Shown here piece after piece: positions 1 to 11,526 of a stretch of 64,000 nucleotides of DNA. The translations under genes were made by a program, and so were the position numbers. The stretch comes from Styela clava (Eukaryota > Chordata > Ascidiacea > Stolidobranchia > Styelidae): contig NC_135261.1 of the NCBI RefSeq assembly GCF_964204865.1, positions 558,001 to 622,000 of the forward strand. The letters are read 5' to 3'. The first letter of the stretch is position 1. Every line of letters starts with the position of its first letter. The notes under the pieces are model-generated. The model did not search any database. It was not told the DNA's origin and saw nothing but the letters and a program-made list of their open reading frames with translations.

Positions 1-812
1 TGGCTAATGGACATTATGAAGCCCGGCTCAGAAATATAAAATTAAGCTTAACTTATCATTTTTGTAGTTTTGGACCAATTGAGTCAAGCAGAGGGCATGT
101 TGTCGAAGCACAGCCACTAAAATGCCAATAGCTATTGAAACTGAGTTAAGGTACTTATTTGATGCATTAAATGCTGGCCAATACCGGGTCACAAGAGATT
201 TAAAGCAGCTCAAATCAAAAGAGACAGATATGATGTAGTGGATTATGCATTACTGAAACTTGACATTAAACGATTGAAAGCTCGCACCCAACCGACGACT
301 GAAAATACTTCTTGGCGGGATAAGTTCCGAAACTATTTAAAAAATTACTTTATTTATCACGGGCTACGCATATTCCGAATCTAAAACAATTTTACACGTC
401 ATTTCTATCATTTATCATAGGACATCGATAGGATCAGGGTAACAGCTACAAGAGTGTGAATTCTGCATAACTGAATATTTTGGGAAAACTGTTACAAAAC
501 AACATTATTAAAGAATGAATGAATGGTGTTACTATAGGGAAGGATCTATCACCTATGTTACCTACTCGGGTTGAGAATAATAAATATCAAATTTTTTTCT
601 CCTCAAGTATGTAATGTTCTTTCAATCCATATGGGAACTACCTGATGGATATTTCAATGGAATATTATGGTCAATACAATTAATGGACTAATAAAACGAA
701 TTTTATTTTACTGTAAAAAAACATTGACCAAAAATATTTTTGTCAGATAAACAGGCAAACCGGTTTTAGGTCGGGACCCATAGGTTGAGAAACACTGGTA
801 TAAAGCACTGAC

Positions 813-2035
813 CTTAATGATATAATTCGTTCCAGCAACTACTTGAGACATGTACGACAGAACATGGTAATGGTCGAACGCACAAAATTCTTTTTTCAAA
901 CATAAAGTCTTTTCGACAGAAGGTCTCATCTGAAAATGGAGAATATTTTTAGAAAATTTGCTAAAATCAAGGACATATTATGCGCTCACTTAGAAGTAAA
1001 GAAGACTCATTTCTAAGCAAAGTTATGGGAACTCACTCAAAAGTGAAGGAGACTCAATTGTGAAAAAATTACTAAACAAAAAAAGTAATGCTCAAATTTA
1101 CAGCCAGCTAAACTGAAACTTTACGGCAATTCGTCCAACTATTGCCTAAACAAATAATCAGCGAATAGACTTTATGCTAACTTAATTCCAACAGTTACAG
1201 CATCTCTAACCATGTTAAGTTCTCAAGAAAGAGCGTAGAGCTGTAAAGGTTGTAGGGTTGGCATGTAAATGTATATGCAAATTTTTAGAAATTCACCGTT
1301 TCAGGGCTGATGTGCAAGGATATATGATAAACCGAGATAAGAGAGAATCAACGAAAACAGATCAAAATGTTAACAGCCCAGAAAATTTCCAATTTTGCAG
1401 CCAATAAAAATTAAAGTTCGTTGCGGCTTTTTCCACCATCAAGTTCATGCATCTGAAGCGAAGAACTGGTTAACTGGACATGGACTAGCAACTGAACGAG
1501 AGGCCGTTGTTCGCTATATGATTAAGTCATCCTATTAGGTTTTCTCTCCTTGAGATAAATATGAAAATCCTATCATATGAATGCGCCATTATACAGTTAC
1601 GGTATACAGGTTTTTCAGTACTCACAAAGTATGTAAACCAAGATGGCGGACACCGGAACGTAGTATGTGAACCAGGTTAGGGTTAGGCCATAATTCCAGC
1701 TATAAATATTACAGGAGTCACTTGGCTAATCTCCGAACTGTAATAGAACTAAAATAAGAAAATTTGGAATAAAATTATGGCCTAACCCTAACCTGGTACA
1801 CACACTATATTCAGGTGTCCGCCATCCTGGTTCCCATACTACAGTAATATGGGAGCGCCAGTTTTTCTTTCCAACAGAATTATTCTGAAAATTCTAGAAT
1901 ACTCACCAGCTTGGCAAGTTCAACCACATCATCTGTAGGATCCTTTGCTTCCGTGAATCCCCCAACCATCATTCCATGGGCCATCGTGCTGGATATGAAT
2001 GTCAATAGCAACAACGCACACACTGGCGATTTCAT
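813..2035 (-). CDS. Secreted stefin-like cystatin, 3' end beyond the window
   Basis: Two coding exons are visible, 1907-2035 (43 codons, ATG at 2035) and 813-929 (39 codons). Both have phase-0 borders, with donors GTGAGT and GTCAGT and an acceptor TTTTCAG. Residues 1-19 form a signal peptide with a long hydrophobic run (ALLLLTFISS). Then comes an MVGG segment matching the N-terminal glycine region of stefins. Exon 2 ends in QVVAGTNYIIK, with the cystatin QVVAG wedge at residues 72-76. Family knowledge: stefins and cystatins inhibit papain-like cysteine proteases, and the QVVAG loop enters the active-site cleft. The exon pattern and NYIIK end look like a type-1 stefin, yet stefins normally lack a signal peptide, so a secreted form is inferred. 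The third exon, which should carry the second hairpin and C-terminus, was not found in positions 1-812 and probably lies further left. No neighbouring gene is linked to it. Confidence 0.8.
981..1056 (-). repeat. Two diverged antisense monomers of the 47-bp repeat family
   Basis: Read on the minus strand this stretch holds the motifs GAGTCTTCTTTACTTCT and a diverged second unit with GAGTCTCCTTCACTTTTGAG. Both match the minisatellite in the last GMDS intron (27962-28895). It lies in the cystatin intron. Confidence 0.55.
1423..1574 (+). repeat. 3' part of a tRNA-derived SINE
   Basis: This matches the last third of the full SINE at 53375-53714, including the GAGAGGCCGTTGTTCGC segment and the ATAAATATGAAAATCCTAT tail. 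The tRNA-like head is absent. It lies in the cystatin intron. Confidence 0.65.
1629..1839. mobile_element. Miniature inverted-repeat element, GGCGGACACC end type
   Basis: The ends are inverted repeats of about 26 bp ending in GATGGCGGACACC. Inside are two oppositely oriented AACCTGGT / ACCAGGTT blocks. No reading frame is visible. It is related to the larger GGTACTCCC MITE family found elsewhere in the window (for example 61162-61363). No clean target duplication was seen. Confidence 0.6.
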
Positions 2036-2357
2036 TTCTATTAATTCAATTAGTTATCTGTTAAAAGGGAATGGTTTATGGATTTAATTTTTTTATCAAC
2101 AGCTTGGCATGTAAAATTACGACGCTTGGCAAGTAAAATTATATTCGCAACGTTCACTTCTGTTTCAAAACGCGTGGGCGAAGACGACATTCCTATAAAT
2201 ATAGAAACGATTGATCTAAAACAGCAAAATGTCGCAATCCACTTTCACAAGGAAGTAACAGAAAATATGAACAAAAGAATTTGCTCTCTAGTGCTATGTG
2301 GTGGTAAAGGTAAGGTATAAATTGGGTTCGACAGACGTAATGAATATTCCCACGGGT

Positions 2358-2510
2358 CGATTTCCTTGTTTATTTTTGTAACAATGACCAATCAGCATTG
2401 AGCAAACAACAACATAACAATTGCAATTTGTGCCGACGCTCAGACACTTCTTTTGCGCAAGAGGATAGATATTCAAGCCTGGTTATAAATATACCCTCAT
2501 TTTCGTGGTT
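2358..2510 (+). repeat. Copy of a dispersed ~155-bp module (CCAATCAG / CTCAGACAC)
   Basis: Shared landmarks in the same order are TTCCTTGTTTA, ATGACCAATCAG, GCTCAGACAC and TCATTTTCGTGG. They also occur at 5108-5265 inside a hAT relic, at 9140-9297, and in part at 9981-10054. No coding potential was recognised. Confidence 0.5.
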
Positions 2511-2515
2511 CCGTG

Positions 2516-4159
2516 TGTTATTTGTCAATGTCAGTTGCGTTTCCCAAATATAGTTGTTAATCAATAATCACATTGTTATTATGTACTCTAAGGAGCTTCC
2601 TGTGTATAAATAGCAGCATATATGATCTATATACAAAAAACGACCATTCAAATGGCGTTTGGTACCATGTGGAATTCAAAATTTTAATAAAGTGTTCTCT
2701 TTTGTCCCGAACTCACTAATAGCATATTCTTTCGTTTAAAAATATACGTTTGTGACTAAGTAAGCTACATTATTATGACACGCTTTCACGCTCGTCGTCA
2801 GCAGCGGTGCACGCTGCTGCAATCGTTCAATGAATAAACTAGTCAACCTGGGAATTATTTTTAAATACTCTAATTAACTGTGAATCTTAATAGCGAACAT
2901 AGTGGAAGCTGACTTTGATGACCGCATTGTCGTATAGCTCGCCCCGGTGTCTTTGTGTATAGTGTATTGTATATATCTTTTTATTGATTCAATTCTTGTA
3001 TTCTGGTTGATGAAATAAATATCTCTCTCTCTCTAATGCAAAATGAAGGGACTCGCTGATTATCACGGCACTCTAAAACAGAAGTGTGCAGCCTGCGGCC
3101 CGCGGGTCAAATCTGTCTCGCAAAGAAAAAATGTGCGGCTCGTTGAGAAGTGCCAATTTCAAATACTGTGCTGCTTCAGAAACGAGTTTTCAATTTAGTT
3201 TATTTGGTGCGAGCGAGTAATTCTGATCCCTCTGCGTTGCAAAGTCTCCTCCTGAGTCAAATTTTCTTTGCCTATGACGTTACAATGGCCCAACATGTAG
3301 ATTGTGTGAAGCAAACAACGCATGTCACGAGATCAATACCTAAAATTGTTGTGCCTACCCCTACTAGAAAGCCCAGGTTAAATAAAGGTGCCGCCCGCGC
3401 TTTCAACCAGTTGTTGTATCTAGCCCTCATTTATTGAAAGCTGCACACACCTGCTCTGAAAAACTGAATCTCATCATTGTCTTTATGTATAGATAATTAA
3501 TCTTTGATCATCGAAATTGCAAGCCTAAATCCGACGCGTATTTAAAACATATGAATTACAATGTTTTCTACGCTCTCATTGTATAGTCAGTCAGTATAGC
3601 AGACTAATAACTTATTTCAGATTCAGATATTTTCGCACTTCGGGATCACGCTGTGACCTTTATCACGTAACTGCGAAGTTTCGCCTGTTACTTTGATGGT
3701 TCTTATTATTTTCACAACTATTGGCAATGATGGGATTTCGGTGAAAACACTATTTTTATTTAGTACTTGCGCATTTCCACTTGTGGACAGTCGTTCACAA
3801 TCCACGATGAATATACTTCCAGTAATTCTGCCTCATTCCTCTATTAATTAAAATAATCATAAGCCATGTAGCGCCAGTGGCGTATCTAGGGTATGGCAGG
3901 CATGATTCGTACCATGGGCGCCGTTTGGATTGAAGAGCAGAAAAGGCGAACAGTTCCAATCGTAAAATGGTTTAATAAAATAATTTCAAATTGGCAATAA
4001 CTGAAACTCGTATTTAAAATGGAAAATAATTTAAATTAATACTTTTATCTAAATAATAACGTACAAGTACCTAAATTCAACAACAGTCAAATTGTCAGTC
4101 AACGATCATGTTGGGCGCATTTTAAACTTTCCATGGTTGCAATTTTACTTATATAAATA
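2516..4159. other. No gene seen
   Basis: This is AT-rich sequence with a short CT microsatellite near 3024-3036. It also has remnants of GC-rich hAT-type ends (GCGGCCCGCGGGTC near 3094 and CAGTGGCGTATCTAGGG near 3873). The open frame at 3150-3437 lies in this repeat remnant and has no recognisable domain. Confidence 0.4.
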
Positions 4160-4475
4160 TATGCCCCTGTGTAGAGCAGAGGGGGACAAGGCCCTAGAAT
4201 CAGGGGCCGAAATTTTTTTCCACCTAGACTGGAGTCATGGGCCATGTAAGTGTGTCGTAAAAAGTTACATTTCATGAGCAATATTTACAGTGTTACAAAA
4301 GCGAAAGCGGAAAACAATAAGCCTCGTGCCAAAACTAAATTTAAAAACAATCCCAACTATTTTTTAGCTAAAACATCACAATTTGGTTTTAGTTTGATTG
4401 TGGAAGCATAAGGCGGGCCGTAGTTTGTCCATGTCGGGTGTAGAGCCTTGCTCGCAGCGAAATGGTAATAAAAAA
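4160..4475 (-). repeat. Dispersed non-autonomous element, copy A
   Basis: On the minus strand it matches 18060-18365 over most of its length, for example GGCACGAGGCTTATTGTTTT and GGCCCGCC. The second copy sits in an intron of the sulfotransferase gene. The GC-rich CCCGCC edge suggests a hAT-derived element, but exact ends were not fixed. Confidence 0.5.
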
Positions 4476-4718
4476 GCAACACAGAAATTTCCCCATAGTA
4501 AGATCAAACAAGAAAATATAATCTGCCAAAGTAATACGTGAGTTCTTTGTATAAATGTTTTGTATCAATCTCGTGTATGCAAGCCTATTATGCGCAACTT
4601 TTATTTATTAATAAACTTTCAATAAAACGATATAATGAAGGAATGGGTAATTAAAAACCAACTTTCGCCCAAACCATGACCTTATGACAGCGCGTCACGA
4701 TAGCTTATAAGAAATTTT

Positions 4719-4828
4719 AGACCACCTGTGGTATGCGCACCAAGATGGCGCACAACCTGAACTCAGGTTGCGTACCAGGTTAGGGTTCAGGGTATGCGAC
4801 ATCTTGGTGCGCATACTTCAGGAGCACC
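4719..4828. mobile_element. 110-bp MITE with 8-bp target duplication
   Basis: Inverted ends carry TATGCGCACCAAGATG and its complement. It is flanked on both sides by GAAATTTT (4711-4718 and 4829-4836). An 8-bp duplication points to hAT mobilisation. A sister copy of 109 bp is at 17516-17624, flanked by GAAATTAT. Confidence 0.85.
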
Positions 4829-4883
4829 GAAATTTTTCTATGGATTGGTAAATCGGTGGTAAGAATTCAAGATCCCTCTATAT

Positions 4884-5808
4884 CCTTGGTTCTCAAACTG
4901 AGGTCCGCGGTCGATTGGGGGTCCGCGAAGCGATTTTAGGGAGACAGCTTCAACCTTGGCTCAGAAGCACTTTGATTTGAAGTAAATTTTGATGTCATGC
5001 TTTTACCGTGTTTCTCCAAAGCACGACACGCTCTATCGACATTATTATGTAACAAACGTTGGTGAACGTGGCAAATAGCGTAAATCGGAGCGTACGTACC
5101 TTTCCCCGGGCATCGACTTCCTTGTTTACTTCGTGACATTGGTCAATCAGCAAGAAGCAAAAAGTGACGTAACAATGCTCCCTTTTCGCATCCGCTCAGA
5201 CACTTTTCTCACTCAGACAGATTTTTAAGCGCGGTCGTAAACATTACCTCGTTTTCGTAAAGTATGGAAAGAATTTTTCGGGGGTCAAAGGTCGGGGAAA
5301 GGTCCATTGTTTATGGTAGGCATGTGCATCTAATTGCAAATTTTCTCAGGGTAATTTAAAAATGCCCCCCGCCACAAAAAAATGAATGTAAATATAACGA
5401 TTCATATATATGTGATATTTGTTTTGTTGTGATAAGTTCTGGAGGAAAAGAAAAACCACCAGTGACACAGTCCTATCCCGATGTCGCTAAGATGGCACTA
5501 AAAATGCTCATTTCATTTGCAACAATTTACAGATTTACGAATGTGAGGCAGCTTTTTCTACGTTATTCGCTATTAAAACAAAATGTCAAAACAGAATGCT
5601 CGTGAGACACGATATGAGAGTTGCATTATAAAAAACTGAACCAATATAGAACTAACTAGTCGAAGCCAAGCAGGCGCACCCATCTCATGATGAATGCTTG
5701 ATATACCGCGTTGCTATTTGCTTCCATTTCTTTAGTGGATCGCGAGTCATCAGAAAATATGAAAGGGGACCGTTATGCATAAATTTTCGAAAAGTTTGAG
5801 AACCACTG
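4884..5808 (+). mobile_element. hAT transposon relic, 925 bp
   Basis: The ends are the inverted pair GGTTCTCAAACT / AGTTTGAGAACC, the 3' one closing with CACTG. The 8-bp sequence CTCTATAT flanks it on both sides (4876-4883 and 5809-5816), as expected for hAT insertion. The interior keeps a short piece of transposase near 5497-5631 and one copy of the dispersed 155-bp module (5108-5265). The rest of the transposase is deleted. Confidence 0.85.
5497..5631 (+). pseudogene. hAT transposase C-terminal fragment (ZBED/SCAND3 type)
   Basis: The frame from 5539 reads ECEAAFSTLFAIKTKCQNRM and continues to a VALX-type end at a stop near 5631. This matches the C-terminal dimerisation region of ZBED-type hAT transposases. 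The upstream ALKMLISFATIY segment fits the same family but is in another frame, so a frameshift lies near 5530. It is a relic inside the 4884-5808 element and has no start codon. Confidence 0.7.
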
Positions 5809-5862
5809 CTCTATATTGAGAGAGTGAAGATAGAGATAATGGAAGAAAGGATGTGCAGTACG

Positions 5863-5886
5863 TGACGTCATAATATTATGACGTCA
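5863..5886. repeat. 24-bp perfect palindrome of two TGACGTCA octamers
   Basis: Two TGACGTCA octamers flank TAATATTA, and the whole is its own reverse complement. TGACGTCA is the consensus CRE/ATF binding site, but function here is not shown. Confidence 0.8.
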
Positions 5887-6671
5887 TATTTATGAAATTT
5901 TTACGACTAACAGCTCTGTGACACCGACAATCATATTATCTTCATACAGGGCTATCGAATTATTATCCAAAAAAATTGACATATGATGGTCGTCGCAAAA
6001 TCTTTCAATAGTTACAAGCTGTGGTTCGACGCCCATTCATGCATCTGAAACGAAACTATAACCAGAAAAATTAAAGAGGAGACTCTGACTTAAATACTGT
6101 TCACTCTTGTTTGGGAATTTTTACAAAATTATTAAAATGGTGTGGCAAACAATTTTCGTTATTTATCACATTTCTTATCTTTTATTCTAATTTCTTTTTT
6201 ATTTATTTATTTTTTGGTTATCATATAATTTATCTAAAGCTTCTCCCTTTTTTCTAATTTTATAAATGCCCTATGGTTGTGTGTGTGTGTGCGAGTGTGA
6301 ATGATTTGATTCAGTAGTTTTAGGTGAGTGAACACGTACCCCTTTTTTTTGGCAATATCTCCCATCTTATATTCTGTACGTTTTAAACCTTATCAAAGGA
6401 TTTGTTTATTCTCCTGATTTCATAATCAGTTTTTATTTATTTATTTTTATCAACCGTTTCATCGCCTATCTGCTAATTATTGAGTCGAAATATGCTTATC
6501 TATCTTGTCCGATGCAAAGTTAAACTTCAGGCAGTTTACGGGTGTGGTTTCATTATATGATATTAAATCGTGAATTTGTGGATTTATCATTCGGAAGGGA
6601 ACACGAAAAAGTACGATGAGTAAAGCAAAAAACTTACATAGCGGTATGACAACGCAGATATTAGATTAGGC
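5887..6671. other. No gene seen
   Basis: AT-rich, with a GT microsatellite at about 6276-6297 and several T-rich runs. No exon or repeat family was recognised. Confidence 0.4.
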
Positions 6672-6878
6672 GGTACTCCCGTAGTGTGTGTACCACGTCG
6701 GGGTTAATTTTTTTTTTCGATTTTCCTTATTTAGTTCTATTACAAGTTCGGGGACTGCCTGTGCTAGCCAAGTATATATACCCACAGCCCATAGGTTTCA
6801 GTCCTTTTACACAACTTGATGTAAAGTAGGGAACAAAATTAGTTACCTCTATATTGGTACACACACTTCTGAAGCGCC
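6672..6878. mobile_element. GGTACTCCC-type MITE, 207 bp
   Basis: The ends are GGTACTCCCGTAGTGTGTG and the complement of CACACTTCTGAAGCGCC. The flanks GATTAGGC (left) and GATTAAGC (right) make a near-perfect 8-bp duplication. It belongs to the family at 14002, 30467, 60569 and 61162, and in part 26899. Confidence 0.8.
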
Positions 6879-6886
6879 GATTAAGC

Positions 6887-9139
6887 TACCAAAGTTAATG
6901 TCATACTCATTGGAAACAAGGTAGACCTATAGACCGATATCCCAACTCAGATATTTCTGTAATTCACGAACATACTTTCATTCGGTACAAATCTTATACC
7001 ATTCGCTAAAAGTGTTGACATTACGGTGGAAAATGAGTCATTTCTTGGTATTGTTGAGTATTGTTCTCCCGATTCGTGATAATATTGCTGTCTTGTCATA
7101 CAGTTTTATCTGTTTTTGGCTGTGGACGAAAATTTCCAATTTTACTATTATTGAGTCACAGATTTCTTTATGATGTCATAAATTCATCACTCTCAGAAGA
7201 CGACAGTTAATTGTGATGACATAGTTCAATAAGTGAGTGGAAGATTATTAAACGCCCGCAGGCGAAAATACAGTCAACTGAAGTGCGTACTCGCTGTTAT
7301 TACAGAAATACGACCGCTTTAGAGTTTTATGTGAACATTCAGACAGATGTTTAATCTAGCGGTGAAAGATTGAGTTGAAATGAAGAGAAGCTTACAAGTT
7401 GTAGCGAAATCAGCGCTGCAGTCAGGACCGAATTTACCATTAGTTAAGGTATGGTGAAGCCTATGTGCCTTTTTAAATTGTAAAGGCATGTTTAATATGA
7501 AACCAGTTGAAACTTTATAAAATTGATATGATATTTGTTTAATCAGGTTAATAGTTCTAACTAAGTAATAGTAGGAATATTAAATACGACAGAATAATTC
7601 AATTTGGAAATCTGCTGATTTGTAAATGTAGAGAATCTATATTAATTGTCATGAATTTAGTACTACAGATCATTTCACATATATTTGAGCCTATATCTGG
7701 CTTGCCTATGCTACTGACCCATTGATATAAATCGTTTCGTCAAAAAAATTTCTAAAATATTTTCTATCTCACCCAATATCGCCTGAGAAAAATAGGTATA
7801 TCCTTCTGTTTATGTTAGGTTGAAGTTGAATAAGTAAAATATAGGTAACTAATGAATGTAGAGTATACGATATTTCATAACGTGTATTTTAGTATTGTAG
7901 AAAAATAAACTACTGACTGATGAATCATTTATAAGATGGGACAATATCTCAACGAAAATAGAATCAAAGCACATGAGCGCTAATGGTTGCCGACCCGAAG
8001 ATATTTTGATGTTTACGGCGAGGAAATACAGAAATACTTCGCAAGTATTTCAGCCGTATTGTTTGGTCTTTTAGTATTATTGTAATACACATTTATGCGC
8101 ATATTATAGACTGATCAAACTGCGCAAAATAGAGCTTTAGAGGTAACTGTGGCTTAGCATTTATTAAAGATTAAAAATAACAGAAACATGGTTTTTACGC
8201 ACATAGAGTAACATTTAGGTTTACCACCGGATTGGGATTCATGCCAAAAATGGGTGATTCACGCATAAAGTTATTCGCGAAAGATTCTTCAATAAAAGCA
8301 AGCCGTTTTTCCGACTTGATCTTTTTAAATCGTTAACACAGTGTTCAATGTTTTCAAATTGAATAAAAATTTATATCGTTTATGTATATTTTTCGATCGA
8401 TTGGGTTTCTGCTGTACTAACTATACTCTTGCGTCGGTATGCAAAAACGGAAGTTGTTTCCAACCGCGGAGCTCTCCCCCCTCTCCTCGCAATTTTTTTA
8501 ATGAATAATTTGCTAGCGTTATGTGCCAAATTGCACTGTTGTTTTTGCACATCTTGAGTAGTTGATTATTTGATCATGAATAAGTATTATTATGGCAAAA
8601 ATTATAAAAACTAAAGAATAACAGTAATACTACAGCGAGAAAAATTACTTTCCGGTGTGTAACATTGATTAATGCGAGATTATTGCAGTTGAACTGTGTA
8701 TGTCTGAGAGGGTCTAGCTTAGTCAGAAACGAAACGTTAAAGAAATATATTCGTATTAGTGTGCAACAAGACTTTTGAATACTTCTTTTAGCTGTGCACC
8801 TTCATGATTTTGGTTCCAGTCGCCTACTATTTTGTATTTTTTTTAGCTTCATCCCAAATTTTGCTGGCCTTCCAGATAACATTTGGTTTGTTATTGTTAT
8901 GTTGTTGTGTATTGTCAAGGCGATCAAAATAACATTGATTGATTGATCCACTTTGTGGCCACTTTACTCTCACCTATAATCGGATTAGAATAGGGGGATA
9001 CGTTTCCTGGGAATGATGGGAACGCCCTTCAGATGTTTTCATTGGCAACACCCATATTACGACATAAAGCAATCCAATCCATGTAATTGTTTCATAACAA
9101 TAAAATAATTTCACACTTCATTAATCGATCTTTCCTCAA
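6887..9139. other. No gene seen
   Basis: Long unique-looking AT-rich stretch. I see no exon with a recognisable domain. A segment near 8740-8785 (GTTAGTGTGCA-like) also occurs near 61640, so it is a low-copy repeat. Confidence 0.4.
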
Positions 9140-9297
9140 GCTTCGACTTCCTCGATCACTTCCCTAACATTGGCTAATCACCAAGGTGTATTAACAGCTA
9201 CGTAACAAGTGGAATTTTAAAAGTCGCTGAGACACTTTATTCACTCAGACAGATTTTTAGGCATGGTGGTAAACATTAGATCGTTTTCGTGGTTTTT
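9140..9297 (+). repeat. Copy of the dispersed ~155-bp module
   Basis: Landmarks are CTTCGACTTCC, ACATTGGCTAATCACC, CACTCAGACAG and ATCGTTTTCGTGG, in the same order as at 2358-2510 and 5108-5265. A partial copy follows at 9981-10054. Confidence 0.5.
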
Positions 9298-10433
9298 GCA
9301 AGCTTTTTGTCGGTTTTAGTTTTGTTTACAAAATTTTGGAATAAATCAAATGACTCGATGATTATTTTCTATTTGAGGAGGTTTAGTTTAGTTGTTGTAG
9401 GGATTCAATGAAAGGGGAGACATAACGCCAAAATTTTCACACTAATTACACATCACAGCGCTTTTCCAAAATTGCGAAAGATTGAAATGTATCGCATTAA
9501 GTTGATTCAAATCTGTCAAAACAAACTTCTCTTTTTTTTTTACAAGTTATTCTCATTTCGTCATAATGCATCATTCGTAATTTATTTGACTTCCTATTAG
9601 TAAGAACTAGATCATAAGTGGTTTTCCAAGAGTTTTAATTGCCATTGATATTAGAGTAGATGTTGCGACTCCGAGTATGTTTGAGTTTGAAGGTAAGGAT
9701 ATCGCTCATTTTCATATATATCGGTTGGTTCATTTTTTTAAGGATTATTGATATCAAGCCGGGAAACGTCCGATTTTCAGTAAATCGTTCAAGATTAGAG
9801 CAAAATAATGTTGGAAAAGTCGTATGATTTAGGTATCACTGCAAATGCCGCGAATTTGCTTTTAAAAAAGAAATTGGCTGAAAAAAAATTTGCTACACCT
9901 ATTGCTTCACGGATCATGAAAGTTTAACGGCCCCTAGTTGTGAACATGTCTGCCGGTTGGTAATTGCCAACTTGCCAAAACATTTCCTGTTCACTTCCTT
10001 AACACTGGCCAATCGGAATAAAGAAATCATAGTAACGCACGATCAGTCAGTCAACCTTTTCTTAACATTGTAGCGCTTTATCAGTTTCTGCTTGTCTGTA
10101 GACTTATTCAATGCAAAGCTCAGAAACTTATATATAGATAAACACTGTTCTCAGATGCCTGCCTCGCGTTTAGATCGTTTCAACACAATTAGTCTTTGTC
10201 TCTTAATGAACCGCGATTCATTAATTGTATGTTATTATGCGCTTACTGTGATCACCACAGGCCATTGGCATTTGTACGGCAGATTTTAATTATTAGTTAC
10301 AATTAGGAAGTAGTAAGTTGAGGCAAGGCATATGAAAAGCAAACCATATAGTTTGACATTGTTTCAAATGTCTGAGAAACGCTTAGGCAGAACATGGAAG
10401 GAAATAAAAGTTTTTATGTATATTCGACTACAT
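9298..10433. other. No gene seen apart from a partial repeat
   Basis: AT-rich. It contains a partial 155-bp module at 9981-10054 (CTGGCCAATCGG, CAGTCAGTCAACC). The small open frame at 10092-10289 has no recognisable features. Confidence 0.35.
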
Positions 10434-10913
10434 CAGGGGTGGGCAACAGGCTGCCCGTGGGCCACAACCCGCCCGCCAAGCCATTTAATGTGGCCCTTGT
10501 CAACACTCAGATTGTTTCACGTCAATCATAAAATTCTAATCGGACAGTTCATGTCTTGGGTCCTTTTGTCGCTCGTGGGCTAAAATTAAAGTTGCAAGTC
10601 ATTGGCGGGCCGCACATATTTTAAAAAAGTTGAAAAACCGTTGCCTCATTGCATCTCTTAAAATTCCATTTGAATATTTTCAGCGCCATTGAACCCTTTG
10701 CACTTAGCATCAATTTTTCTGCGTTTTGTTGCCATTTGCTTAATTAAATTATATGCTTATTAAACGAGTAATTGTGAATTATATAATTGTTAGATCATAA
10801 TATAATTTAGTCTAAAGAATATATTCGTCAAAACGGATGTTTTGTTACTATAGGTTAGTGAAGCGTCGCGGGCCGGATTATAGTGCTCCGCGGGCCGTAG
10901 GTTGTCGACCCCT
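10434..10913. mobile_element. hAT-like non-autonomous remnant
   Basis: It begins CAGGGGTGGGCAAC and ends GTTGTCGACCCCTG, which are near-complementary hAT-type ends. Inside are several GGGCCGC / GGCGGGCC blocks. The 8-bp flanks do not match well, so the element may be rearranged. Confidence 0.5.
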
Positions 10914-10996
10914 GGTTTATGTGAAAAAAGCGCTCTCACGTGAGTAAAAATACATAATGATTTTTGCTCTTGTCGCTGCATTAAATCTTTCTATTT

Positions 10997-11190
10997 GAGA
11001 AAAACACTCCCGCCACGTTTTAAAATAACAAATTAATTATCATCCAGTTCGGGTTCGGGTTAGGAAGGATTTGAAAATTCAAATTTCCAGCACAATATGT
11101 ATCCCTAACCCAAATCCTAGCTAGATAATTACTATTTTTTTTCTTCTTATTTTGAGCGTTGACGGGGCTTTGTACAAAAGATCCCTAAGT
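10997..11190 (-). repeat. ~200-bp repeat, copy 1 of an inverted pair
   Basis: It shares with 14805-15016, in opposite orientation, the blocks AAAAACACTCCCGCCACG, GGTTAGGA...TCCCTAACC and TTTGTACAAAAG. The central part is a short inverted repeat. No reading frame is visible. Confidence 0.6.
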
Positions 11191-11526
11191 GTATATAAGT
11201 GAATGTACACTGTATAGTAAAACACGAAAAACTGGTAAGAACCGTTTCGAATGTCAATCAATACAGGCCATAGTTGCTATAACTGTTATAAATTCACTAG
11301 ATCGCAGCTGTTTTGCTGATCACATTGAATTGAACTTCCAAAGTCTCTGTTCAGTCTGTATTTACTACTCGGTAATTCTGTCCCTAATTCTTATAATTCT
11401 TGGCGCGTTAGTGATTGCCCATAGTTTCTATCAAAAATGAGTTTTCTTTCTTCGGAGCAGATTTTCTTACGAGAGATAATGACCTAATATTCACGGCTAG
11501 GTGTTTACTATAAAATAGCAGTAAAT

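Noticed and set aside
28..213. Minus-strand frame ending in LSLILYF as the missing third cystatin exon
   Set aside because: The end vaguely resembles the stefin C-terminus, but the only good acceptor gives the wrong phase and the VGxxxxHLRVF-type hairpin is absent.
3150..3437. 95-codon open frame
   Set aside because: It lies in a GC-edged repeat remnant, has no domain, and has no splice signals that would extend it.
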